This document shows, in pieces, positions 1 through 6,314 of a stretch of DNA of 6,314 nt. Each line of letters opens with the position of its first letter. Position 1 is the first letter of the stretch. The stretch comes from Bacteroides sp. (GTDB lineage: Bacteria > Bacteroidota > Bacteroidia > Bacteroidales > GCA-2748055), in the NCBI GenBank assembly GCA_011048475.1, contig DSDZ01000501.1, positions 1 through 6,314 on the forward strand, in the 5' to 3' direction. Under the pieces are notes generated by a model, which was not told the origin of the DNA, did no database searches, and worked only from the letters and a program-made list of their open reading frames with translations. A program made the position numbers and the translations under genes.

Positions 1-1591
1 CCTTTCCGGTGAACCAGTGCCTGCGGGTCTCGATGAACTCCCTGCGGTGCAGCCCGGTTCTCTCTTCCACCCAGCCATCCCCGCGGTCCACTTCCTCAAT
101 GCGGTTGATCAGGTTCTCCCCGACCCAGCTTTCGGTGCGGTCCCACTGGATCACGTTGATCCCGTGCCGGATGTTGATCGGTCTCGGTTTCCCGTCCAGG
201 CCCTTCCTCCCCCAGTCCCACAGCTTAAAGGTGAAAATATAGGGTGTGGAGCTGATCTCCAGCACCATTCCGTTTTTACCCGAACAGTGGATCGTACCCG
301 CGGGGATCAGGAAATGGTCGTGTTTGCGGGCGGGCCAGTTCATCACGTACTTATCCGCGTCGAAGAACCCTCCTGTTTTTTCGGCTTCCTGCAGTTCCCT
401 GATCATCGCCTCCCGGTCGATCCCCTCTCTGAGGCCCAGGAAAACCGAGGCCCCTTCCCCGGCATCCACCAGGTAATAACTCTCGTCCTGGGTGTAATGC
501 ATGCCGAAATGCTCCTGGATGTATTCGGTAAGGGGATGGACCTGCAGGGAGAGGTTCCCCCCTTCCATTGTGTCAAGGAAATCGAACCGGATGGGGAATT
601 CGTCACCGAACCTGGCATGGACCGCATCCCCGAGCAGCTTCACAGGATCGGCGAAAACGAGATTGACGGAGGGGGTTTCGAAAAGCACATCCCCGAACTT
701 CAGGCATACGCTGTTCTCTTCGGGAATGCAGTTGAAGCACCAGGCGTAATTCTCCGCCTCCCGGTCCAGATCCAGGGTCTCTTTCATCCACTGTCCCCCC
801 CACGGACCCGGATCGAAATAGGGTACCACGCTGAAGGGCCGGGTGTATGCGTGTGAGAGTGCCCGGTTCATGGCCCTGCCGGTAAGCATTTTCGGATGGT
901 CCCTCAGGTTGGTGTCCAGGACATAATCCCACCTGTGCATGAGCTTTTTCTTAAGCCGGTCACACACCCGCCAGTCCAGGAAAAATCCCCGCTTGTACTG
1001 CTGTTCAAAGGTTTCTTCCCGGTTATCCACCCCCAGGTTGCTCACCTCGTCCCTTCGCATCCGCAGCTGGATCTCCCACCTGGCCATGTCGGCATATACC
1101 AGGAGATCCGGGTCCGGTGCCACAAGCGAAGCCCCGTGTCCGTAAACCAGGATGTTCCCCGAGTGTTTCTCCTTGAGCACCGTCTGCATGACCTCCAGCA
1201 TTTCGTGATCCATGAAATCGATCATGTTCAGGCGCGAGAGGTAGCCAAAGATCCGGTCGTCGGTCAGGTCGGGATACACCAGCGCATTGATCTTCTCTTC
1301 GGAAAGGAAAATGTCGCGGGTATGGAATACGGCATCGATGTGGCATCCCGGTACCACGGCTTCCAGGATCTCCTCATCATGCACTCCCTGGTAGGTCTCC
1401 AGGACGACCACGTTCCTGGCGTTTCCGGCAGCCGACAGGGCCCTGTTCAGTTCCCGGGTGATCCCGTCCCACCCTGCAAAGCATTCCCCGTCCGTTCCAT
1501 TTACCTGGATATATGGGGATTTATTGAAATTGGGTCTTATTTTCAGTCCGGATGATGTTTTGTGTTCAAGATTACTCCGCATACCCTTCAT
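1..1591 (-). CDS. Fusion of a degenerate P-loop kinase-like domain and a class I phosphomannose-isomerase-like cupin (3' end cut by window edge)
   Basis: I read this frame by hand: it is open from the ATG at 1591 to position 2 (530 codons) with no stop, so the C-terminus lies outside the window. A second in-frame ATG at 1582 has a GAAGGG just before it and is an equally good start; a TGA at 1600-1598 closes the frame upstream. No signal peptide is seen, so it is probably cytoplasmic. Residues ~250 onward match class I mannose-6-phosphate isomerases (which interconvert mannose-6-P and fructose-6-P): W264-G-G, the metal-ligand motif Q350-V-H352-P, E370 in QDESYYLVDA, H435 in IPAGTIH, and R462 in LWDWGR. 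From memory of the family, a lysine before QVHP is here D337 and the lysine of the GKTE motif is Q368, so the true substrate is uncertain. Residues ~58-235 resemble a P-loop kinase fold (NVVVLETYQGVHDEE, then ILVYGHGASL, then an Arg-rich helix), but without a GK[S/T] loop. The gene overlaps the susD end by 20 bases (11 from the second start), suggesting translational coupling. The isomerase-like assignment is firm; activity and the kinase ancestry are inference. Confidence 0.85.
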   Translation of the reverse strand, partial: MKGMRSNLEHKTSSGLKIRPNFNKSPYIQVNGTDGECFAGWDGITRELNRALSAAGNARNVVVLETYQGVHDEEILEAVVPGCHIDAVFHTRDIFLSEEKINALVYPDLTDDRIFGYLSRLNMIDFMDHEMLEVMQTVLKEKHSGNILVYGHGASLVAPDPDLLVYADMARWEIQLRMRRDEVSNLGVDNREETFEQQYKRGFFLDWRVCDRLKKKLMHRWDYVLDTNLRDHPKMLTGRAMNRALSHAYTRPFSVVPYFDPGPWGGQWMKETLDLDREAENYAWCFNCIPEENSVCLKFGDVLFETPSVNLVFADPVKLLGDAVHARFGDEFPIRFDFLDTMEGGNLSLQVHPLTEYIQEHFGMHYTQDESYYLVDAGEGASVFLGLREGIDREAMIRELQEAEKTGGFFDADKYVMNWPARKHDHFLIPAGTIHCSGKNGMVLEISSTPYIFTFKLWDWGRKGLDGKPRPINIRHGINVIQWDRTESWVGENLINRIEEVDRGDGWVEERTGLHRREFIETRRHWFTGK

Positions 1592-3044
1592 TTTGTGTCA
1601 GTGCGGGGTTATAGTATCGCTCCTTCTGGGGGATGGGAAACAGGACATGGTGGTCCTTGACGTTTGCCTCGGGCTTGGCGAGCAGGACAGCCTCCTTCAG
1701 CTTGCCGAACCTGACCAGGTCATACCAGCGGTGCCCTTCCATGACCAGCTCCCACCTTCTCTCCTGCAGCAGTGCATCCTTAAAGTCCTGGTAGCCGAGC
1801 CCCTCGGTCAGGTCTCCGATCCCCGCCCTGTTCCGCACCAGGTTGATGGCATCGTAGGCGGCCTCATCCGGTCCGCCGCCGATCTCGTTGAGCGCCTCGG
1901 CATACATGAGCAGCACGTCCGCATATCGCAGGTAGATGAAATCGGCATCCGATTCTCCGTTCTGTTTCCCCGGCTCCGCTTCCCGGTCCCAGTATTTCTG
2001 TACGAACGGTTCACCGAAAACCTCCCCTTCGAATTCGGTGATGAATGTGGCATCCCGGCGTTTGTCGTCCGGAGAGAAACTGTTGTACAGATGCCGGGTG
2101 GGACGTTCCCAGGCCTGTCCGTTCCGGACCCCGTTGGAAGATTCGGTGGTGGGCATGAGCCTCACAAGAAACTGGTTGGTTGTCCATCCTTCCCCGAGCG
2201 TGCCGCTGAAATTGACCGACCACAGGATCTCCCCGCGGTTGGCGTTGGCCAGTTTGAAGATATCCGAGAATTCCGGTTCAAGCTCATATTTGCCAATGAC
2301 CTTTTCCAGGGATGTTTTTGCCAGGGCAAAATCGGCCGGGTCATCGTTCAGCGCACCGCGGGTCAGGTACACCTTGCCCAGCAGGGCTGCGGCCGTTTCG
2401 GGGGTCGGCATTCCCAGCACCCTGTCCGGGAACGGATTCACAGCCAGGAGCTGTTCGGCCCGTTCCAGATCGGCGATGATATTCTCGTACACCTCGGCCA
2501 CCGGGGTGCGTGCGAGTTTGGTCCCCTCCGGATCGGTGGTGGGGAAATCCTGGTAGGGAATGTCCCCGAACAGTTTCGCCAGCTCAAAGTAAAGCATTCC
2601 CCTCATGAAACAGGCTTCGCCCTGCAGGTGGTTCTTGATCTCGGGACTGGAGTATTTTTCCATCTTTTCGGACTCGTGGAGCAACACATTGGCCGAGTTG
2701 ATCACAAAATAACACCCCTGCCAGACAAATCCGGTGACGATGTTGTTCGGATCGAAGGTGAACTTCGACAAATCGTGCATATCCACCGAGGGACCGGTCT
2801 CAAAGGCATTGTCCGATGCCAGGTCCTGCAGGACCCAGTAATTGTTGAAGAACAATCCGCCCTGTTCCCAGGTCCAGATGATCAATCCACCGTACATTCC
2901 GTTTGCAAAACGCACCAGGTCGTCCTCCGACTGGAAATAATTGTCGTAGTTATAGGTGGACCGGATGTCCTCGTCGAGGAACCCTTCACAGCCGGCCAGG
3001 ACAAGGACCAGTATCGCGATGATGATCTTTCTCATGATCTGCAT
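1572..3044 (-). CDS. susD-like: SusD/RagB-family outer-membrane glycan-binding lipoprotein
   Basis: Partner of the upstream SusC-like transporter; proteins of this family sit as a lid on the SusC barrel at the cell surface and bind the oligosaccharide to be imported. The 490-residue product has a lipoprotein signal peptide: basic MRK, a hydrophobic stretch, and lipobox LVLAGC with the lipidated cysteine at residue 19. Typical family segments follow: GFLDE after the cysteine, YFQSEDDLVRFANGMYGG (36-53), the helical block GEACFMRGMLYFELAKLFGD (142-161), and the C-terminal signature YLRYADVLLMYAEALNE (371-387), INLVRNRAG (400-408), then QERRWELVMEGHRWYDLVRFG (from 427). The protein ends with LFPIPQKERYYNPALTQNEGY, a usual SusD ending. 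Length is typical. The ATG at 3044 is preceded by an A/T-rich AATAAT; the ATG at 3035 (MRKIII) is an alternative and gives a more compact signal peptide. It starts 10 bases after the susC stop, so the two are surely one operon. The bound glycan cannot be told from sequence because ligand residues vary between family members. Confidence 0.96.
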   Translation of the reverse strand: MQIMRKIIIAILVLVLAGCEGFLDEDIRSTYNYDNYFQSEDDLVRFANGMYGGLIIWTWEQGGLFFNNYWVLQDLASDNAFETGPSVDMHDLSKFTFDPNNIVTGFVWQGCYFVINSANVLLHESEKMEKYSSPEIKNHLQGEACFMRGMLYFELAKLFGDIPYQDFPTTDPEGTKLARTPVAEVYENIIADLERAEQLLAVNPFPDRVLGMPTPETAAALLGKVYLTRGALNDDPADFALAKTSLEKVIGKYELEPEFSDIFKLANANRGEILWSVNFSGTLGEGWTTNQFLVRLMPTTESSNGVRNGQAWERPTRHLYNSFSPDDKRRDATFITEFEGEVFGEPFVQKYWDREAEPGKQNGESDADFIYLRYADVLLMYAEALNEIGGGPDEAAYDAINLVRNRAGIGDLTEGLGYQDFKDALLQERRWELVMEGHRWYDLVRFGKLKEAVLLAKPEANVKDHHVLFPIPQKERYYNPALTQNEGYAE

Positions 3045-3054
3045 ATTATTCGTT

Positions 3055-6000
3055 CTAAAATACCAGGTTCAGTGTGAACAACACACTTCTCGCCATGGGA
3101 TACGCCCCGTAGTCGGCTCCCTTGCCGAACACGTTCCCCCCGTAGATGGAAACCTCGGGATCGAACCCGGAGTAGCGGGTGAAGGTCCAGAGGTTGTTGC
3201 CGCTGAGCGCCACGCGGATACTGCTGACCGGGATCTCGCTGAACCAACGGGACGGAAGGTCGTAGGCAAGGGTCACCTCCTTTACCCGCATGTATGATCC
3301 GTCCTCCACGATCACGTCCGACATGAAGTTCCCGTGGGAGGATGCATTGGCCCGGGGGTACTCATCGGTCGGATTGTTTTCGGTCCACCGCTCCAGTGCC
3401 GTGGCCAGGTTGTTCTGGTACCCGTCAAAGCTCTCCAGCTGGAACTTATTGAAATTGACCAGCTCGTTGCCAATGTCCCCCTGCAGGTAAATGTCCAGGG
3501 AGATCCCCTTGTAGCCGAAATGGTTGCTGAAACCGAAGGTGAAATCCGGATTCACGTTCCCGAGTACGAAGTGATCATCTGTGGTGATCACTCCGTCTTC
3601 GTTTCTGTCCACGTATTTCCGGTCACCGTACTGGATGATCTTGGACGGGAAGAACGGCTGCGAGGAAGGATCCTCGTCCAGCTGCAGGATCCCGTCGGTT
3701 TTGTATCCGTAGACCATTCCGATGGGATTGTTTTCGCTGATCCGGGTCCAGTCCAGGATATTCATGATGGGGATCCCGTAGATATCCTGCGATCCGGCCA
3801 GGTTGGTCACCGAATTCCTGTTGAAGGCCATGTTCAGCCTTGTCCTCCATTCAAAAGGCGACTGGATATTCACGGTGTTCAATGAGAATTCGATCCCCCG
3901 GTTGCTCATGTCCCCCACGTTGGCCCACGCATATTCGAAGCCGGAGGAGCGGTTGATCGGCACATAGAGCAGGAGGTCGGAGGTGTGCTTCAGGTATGCC
4001 TCCACCGTCAGCATGATCCTGGATTCGAACATGCTCAGGTCGAATCCCGTGTTGTACTGGCGTGTCACCTCCCACTTCAGTTCATTGTTCTTCAGCGAAT
4101 AGACGTAGGTCCCCACCACCCGCGATGTGGGCATTTCACCGAAGAAGTAGGGCAGTTCACCCATCAGGCTGATGGTGCTGCCCGGGGGGATCCCCTCATT
4201 CCCGACGGTCCCGAAACTGGCCCTGATCTTCAGACTGTTGACCGCATCCACCGAACTGAAGAAATCTTCCCCGCTGACCCTCCAGGCCAGGGAAACGGAA
4301 GGGAAGAATCCCCACTTGTTCGCCATGCCGAACTTGGATGAGCCGTCGGCCCGTCCGGAGAGCGTCACGTAGTATCTGCTGTCGTAATTGTAGATGGCCC
4401 TTCCGATCCCGGACAACATGGCCCAGCTCTGAAATCCCGTGTTGACCGTCTTGTCCAGTCCGAGTCCCAGGTTGTAATATCCCAGCCTGTCGTCATCGAA
4501 CCGTTCGATGGCAATGTCCGTGCTTTCGGAGATGTACTTCTGGGCAGTTTGTCCGACCAGCAGAACCAGGTGGTGTTTGTTCACCTCTTTTGTATAGGAG
4601 AGGGTATTCTCCATCAGCCAGGTGTAGCCCTGCATGTTCACGTCATACCCCTTTCCTTTGTCCTGTCCGCGTTTGATATAACTGGGAATGTACTGCTGCT
4701 CCTTGGTGAAGAACGCATCCGCTCCCAGCTTGAACCGGTACTGGAGTCCCGGGATGATGTCCCAGTCCAGGTAGAAGTCACCGATCGCCCTGTTCGAGTT
4801 AACGAGCCGGTCTGTTTCATTGATCTCTGCCACAGGGTTCGGAACCCTGTTGATGGTATTGCTCTCGTAGGTATACCCCCCTGGTCCGTCCGGATCATAT
4901 GGTTCCTGGGCAGGATTGAACATCAGGGCCATGGCCGTCACGCTGGATGAAAAATTGGGTACCCCGGTGATCACACCGTGGCTGATGCTCCGCGTGAAGT
5001 TGATGTTCACCCCGGTCCGAACATTCTCCCCCAGGTCGCTGTCCATGTTGATCCGGAATGTCCCCTTGTTGAAGTCCGAGTTGTGGATGATCCCGTCCTG
5101 CTGCATCAGGTTGGCCGACATGAAATACCGTGTCCGCTCCTCTCCCCCGCTCAGGGATACCTGGTGGTTGTGCAGCCACGCCTGGCGGAAGATCTCGTCC
5201 TGCCAGTCGGTCCCCTCCCCGAACCTGTCCGGGAAAGCGAAATTGTCCCCGTATGCAATATCCGGGTAATACTTCCTCGCTTCTGCGACCGCAGCGTTCC
5301 CCAGTTCCGCCAGCTCACGGGCATTCAGCAGGTCCAGCTTTTTCGCCAGGACCTGGAGTCCCACCGTGCTTGAGATGTTCACCTGGGGCTTCCCGGCTTT
5401 TCCTTTCCTGGTGGTGATCAAAACCACGCCGTTTGCACCCCTGGCCCCGTAGATGGCCGTTGCCGAAGCATCCTTCAGTACCTGGATGGATTCTATGTCG
5501 GCCGGATTGATCGAGGAAAGGGGATTGATGTCCGAGCCCTGTACAGTGCCCGTGGTCAGTTCTTCCGCCTTGGTGATGATGGGGATCCCGTCGACCACAT
5601 ACAGGGGCTCGTTGGTCCCGTTGATGGAGGTGGTCCCCCGGATCCTGACCGAAACCGGTGCCCCCGGTTTCCCGGTGGACTGCATGACCACCACCCCGGC
5701 AGCCTGTCCCTGCAGCGCCTGGTCCAGGGAGGTATGCACCGGCGAGCTCACCGCCCCGGCGTCCACCGAGGAAATGGCCACGGTCACATCCCCCCTACGC
5801 TGGGTGCCGTATCCGATGACCACCACATCATCCAACTCGGTGATCTTTGGTCTCATCGTGATCTCGAAGAAGGTGGTCCCGTCCCCGATCCTTCTGGATT
5901 CGGGTTCAAATCCCACGCTGGAGAAAAGCAGGACCGCATCCTGCCGCGGATCCACCTCAATCTCGAACTCCCCGTCAAGATTCGTGATGACACCTCGGGT

Positions 6001-6138
6001 GGTGCCCTCGATATAGACAGATACGCCCGGAAGGGGGATCCCCTCCTGGTCCCTGACAATTCCCTTGAGGGTCACATCCTGGGCTGAAAGGAAATGTGCC
6101 AGGGAGACCAGGATGATCAATATAACGGACCTTTTCAT
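3055..6138 (-). CDS. susC-like: SusC/RagA-family TonB-dependent outer-membrane transporter
   Basis: Imports oligosaccharides through the outer membrane using energy passed on by TonB-ExbBD. The ATG at 6138 was chosen because it gives a clean signal peptide (MKRSVILIILVSLAHFLSA, cleavage expected before Q20); the open frame reaches back to 6204, but those 22 extra residues are not signal-like. The mature 1027-residue precursor begins with a carboxypeptidase-regulatory-like beta domain (~21-97: GIVRDQEGIPLPGVSVYIEG, then GEFEIEV), followed by the TonB box and family motif DDVVVIGYG (103-111). The plug domain carries LYVVDGIPI (179-187) and VLKDASATAIYGARGANGVV (220-239). The remainder is the 22-strand-type barrel. 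It includes a DxNxDGxIxxxD loop (844-855) common in this family, then DGSYMRVKEVTLAYDLP (946-962), and ends in the outer-membrane C-terminal signature with a final Phe. Length is typical and the frame is intact. There is no STN domain before the regulatory-like domain, so direct signalling to a FecR-type anti-sigma factor is unlikely. Confidence 0.97.
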   Translation of the reverse strand: MKRSVILIILVSLAHFLSAQDVTLKGIVRDQEGIPLPGVSVYIEGTTRGVITNLDGEFEIEVDPRQDAVLLFSSVGFEPESRRIGDGTTFFEITMRPKITELDDVVVIGYGTQRRGDVTVAISSVDAGAVSSPVHTSLDQALQGQAAGVVVMQSTGKPGAPVSVRIRGTTSINGTNEPLYVVDGIPIITKAEELTTGTVQGSDINPLSSINPADIESIQVLKDASATAIYGARGANGVVLITTRKGKAGKPQVNISSTVGLQVLAKKLDLLNARELAELGNAAVAEARKYYPDIAYGDNFAFPDRFGEGTDWQDEIFRQAWLHNHQVSLSGGEERTRYFMSANLMQQDGIIHNSDFNKGTFRINMDSDLGENVRTGVNINFTRSISHGVITGVPNFSSSVTAMALMFNPAQEPYDPDGPGGYTYESNTINRVPNPVAEINETDRLVNSNRAIGDFYLDWDIIPGLQYRFKLGADAFFTKEQQYIPSYIKRGQDKGKGYDVNMQGYTWLMENTLSYTKEVNKHHLVLLVGQTAQKYISESTDIAIERFDDDRLGYYNLGLGLDKTVNTGFQSWAMLSGIGRAIYNYDSRYYVTLSGRADGSSKFGMANKWGFFPSVSLAWRVSGEDFFSSVDAVNSLKIRASFGTVGNEGIPPGSTISLMGELPYFFGEMPTSRVVGTYVYSLKNNELKWEVTRQYNTGFDLSMFESRIMLTVEAYLKHTSDLLLYVPINRSSGFEYAWANVGDMSNRGIEFSLNTVNIQSPFEWRTRLNMAFNRNSVTNLAGSQDIYGIPIMNILDWTRISENNPIGMVYGYKTDGILQLDEDPSSQPFFPSKIIQYGDRKYVDRNEDGVITTDDHFVLGNVNPDFTFGFSNHFGYKGISLDIYLQGDIGNELVNFNKFQLESFDGYQNNLATALERWTENNPTDEYPRANASSHGNFMSDVIVEDGSYMRVKEVTLAYDLPSRWFSEIPVSSIRVALSGNNLWTFTRYSGFDPEVSIYGGNVFGKGADYGAYPMARSVLFTLNLVF

Positions 6139-6169
6139 GTTGAAATGATTGGGATAAAAAGAATAAGTA
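6139..6169 (-). promoter_or_regulatory. A/T-rich translation-initiation leader of the susC-like gene
   Basis: The 31 bases before the ATG at 6138 hold only 8 G/C bases, all C on the coding strand, in contrast to the G/C-rich surroundings. They include TTATTCTTTTTAT. No Shine-Dalgarno sequence is present. Bacteroidota often start translation from unstructured A/T-rich leaders rather than a strong Shine-Dalgarno, so this tract supports the chosen start codon. A promoter may overlap it, but I found no good match to the phylum's TTTG / TAnnTTTG consensus. Confidence 0.4.
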
Positions 6170-6235
6170 CCAGATCCCGGAATATGGAAATGAACGACCG
6201 GCACGGGAGGGCTGCGGCCGGTTGCGGGACAGACA

Positions 6236-6283
6236 GATCCGGCACATCCCGGGAACCGTCATCCGTCCCGGGATGTGAGGATC
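6236..6283. repeat. Strong inverted repeat (hairpin or paired operator) in the susC leader
   Basis: A perfect 12-base inverted repeat, CACATCCCGGGA (6243-6254) and TCCCGGGATGTG (6266-6277), surrounds an 11-base loop. After a 2-by-1 internal mismatch, GATCC (6236-6240) pairs with GGATC (6279-6283), giving 17 base pairs in all. Each arm also contains the self-complementary octamer TCCCGGGA (6247-6254 and 6266-6273, 19 bases apart). It lies about 100 bases before the susC start and 13 bases after a possible upstream stop codon. It could be a transcription terminator for the upstream gene, an RNA leader structure of the susCD message, or a regulator-binding site. No T-run follows the stem on the minus strand, which weakens the terminator reading. 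The structure is directly visible; its role is not. Confidence 0.75.
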
Positions 6284-6296
6284 CTGCCCGGCTTTA

Positions 6297-6314
6297 TTAA
6301 TCGATGGTCAGCAG
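6297..6314 (-). CDS. Possible C-terminal end of an upstream gene (five codons)
   Basis: At the right edge the minus strand reads CTG CTG ACC ATC GAT TAA TAA, that is LLTID followed by two consecutive stop codons, and the hairpin at 6236-6283 starts soon after. This is what the end of an upstream same-strand gene would look like. With only five codons visible, this could equally be chance in non-coding DNA, and no function can be suggested. Confidence 0.2.
   Translation of the reverse strand: MLTID

Noticed and set aside
17..1555. Two plus-strand open frames (17-856 and 896-1555) that might be taken for the genes of the left region
   Set aside because: They are in-register antisense shadows of the minus-strand isomerase-like gene, whose frame is continuous and carries conserved motifs.
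1458..3077. Plus-strand open frame of 539 codons antisense to the susD-like gene
   Set aside because: It lies codon-on-codon opposite susD in register, a known effect of strong G/C bias at third positions. Its translation shows no recognisable domain, while the minus strand gives a textbook SusD.
3590..3630. Calcium-loop or dockerin-like motif DRNEDGVITTDD in the SusC-like protein
   Set aside because: It is a common conserved loop of SusC barrels, not evidence for a fused dockerin or EF-hand domain.
6162..6190. Possible promoter: TTTC (6190-6187) and TACTTATT (6169-6162) on the minus strand
   Set aside because: Both boxes miss the Bacteroidota consensus (TTTG and TAnnTTTG) at key bases, and the 17-base spacing is slightly short, so it is no better than chance in an A/T-rich tract.
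6139..6204. A longer susC start at 6204 adding 22 residues
   Set aside because: The added residues are not signal-like and would bury the clear signal peptide that begins at 6138; the A/T-rich tract fits an untranslated leader.

Overview
The window looks like part of a polysaccharide-utilisation-type locus from a member of the Bacteroidota. The main evidence is a tandem SusC/SusD outer-membrane pair, the hallmark of glycan uptake in that phylum. Third codon positions are strongly G/C-rich, so this is a relatively GC-rich lineage. I cannot name the genus from sequence alone.

All supported genes lie on the minus strand and read from high to low coordinates. Positions 6314-6297 may hold the last five codons of an upstream gene, ending in a double TAA. 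A non-coding leader follows (about 6296-6139). It contains a strong, nearly uninterrupted hairpin or inverted repeat (6236-6283) and then an A/T-rich tract just before the next start codon. The susC-like gene (6138-3055) encodes a 1027-residue TonB-dependent transporter. Ten bases later the susD-like gene begins (3044-1572), encoding a 490-residue surface glycan-binding lipoprotein. A third gene starts inside the end of susD (1591) and runs off the left edge of the window. It is open for 530 codons without a stop and is not delimited by a stop codon within the window.

The third gene is the most interesting part. Its C-terminal half is a class I phosphomannose-isomerase-like cupin that keeps the metal-binding Gln/His/Glu/His set. 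Two lysines that I recall as conserved in the active site appear to be replaced. Its N-terminal half resembles a P-loop sugar or nucleotide kinase in which the GK[S/T] phosphate-binding loop is gone. The protein has no signal peptide and should be cytoplasmic.

The likely logic is that SusC and SusD capture and import an oligosaccharide across the outer membrane, while the co-translated cytoplasmic protein acts on, or senses, a resulting (phospho)sugar. Mannose or a related sugar is a reasonable guess for the substrate, but no glycoside hydrolase is visible here to confirm it. The long plus-strand open frames are antisense shadows of these three genes. No RNA genes, CRISPR arrays or insertion sequences were seen.
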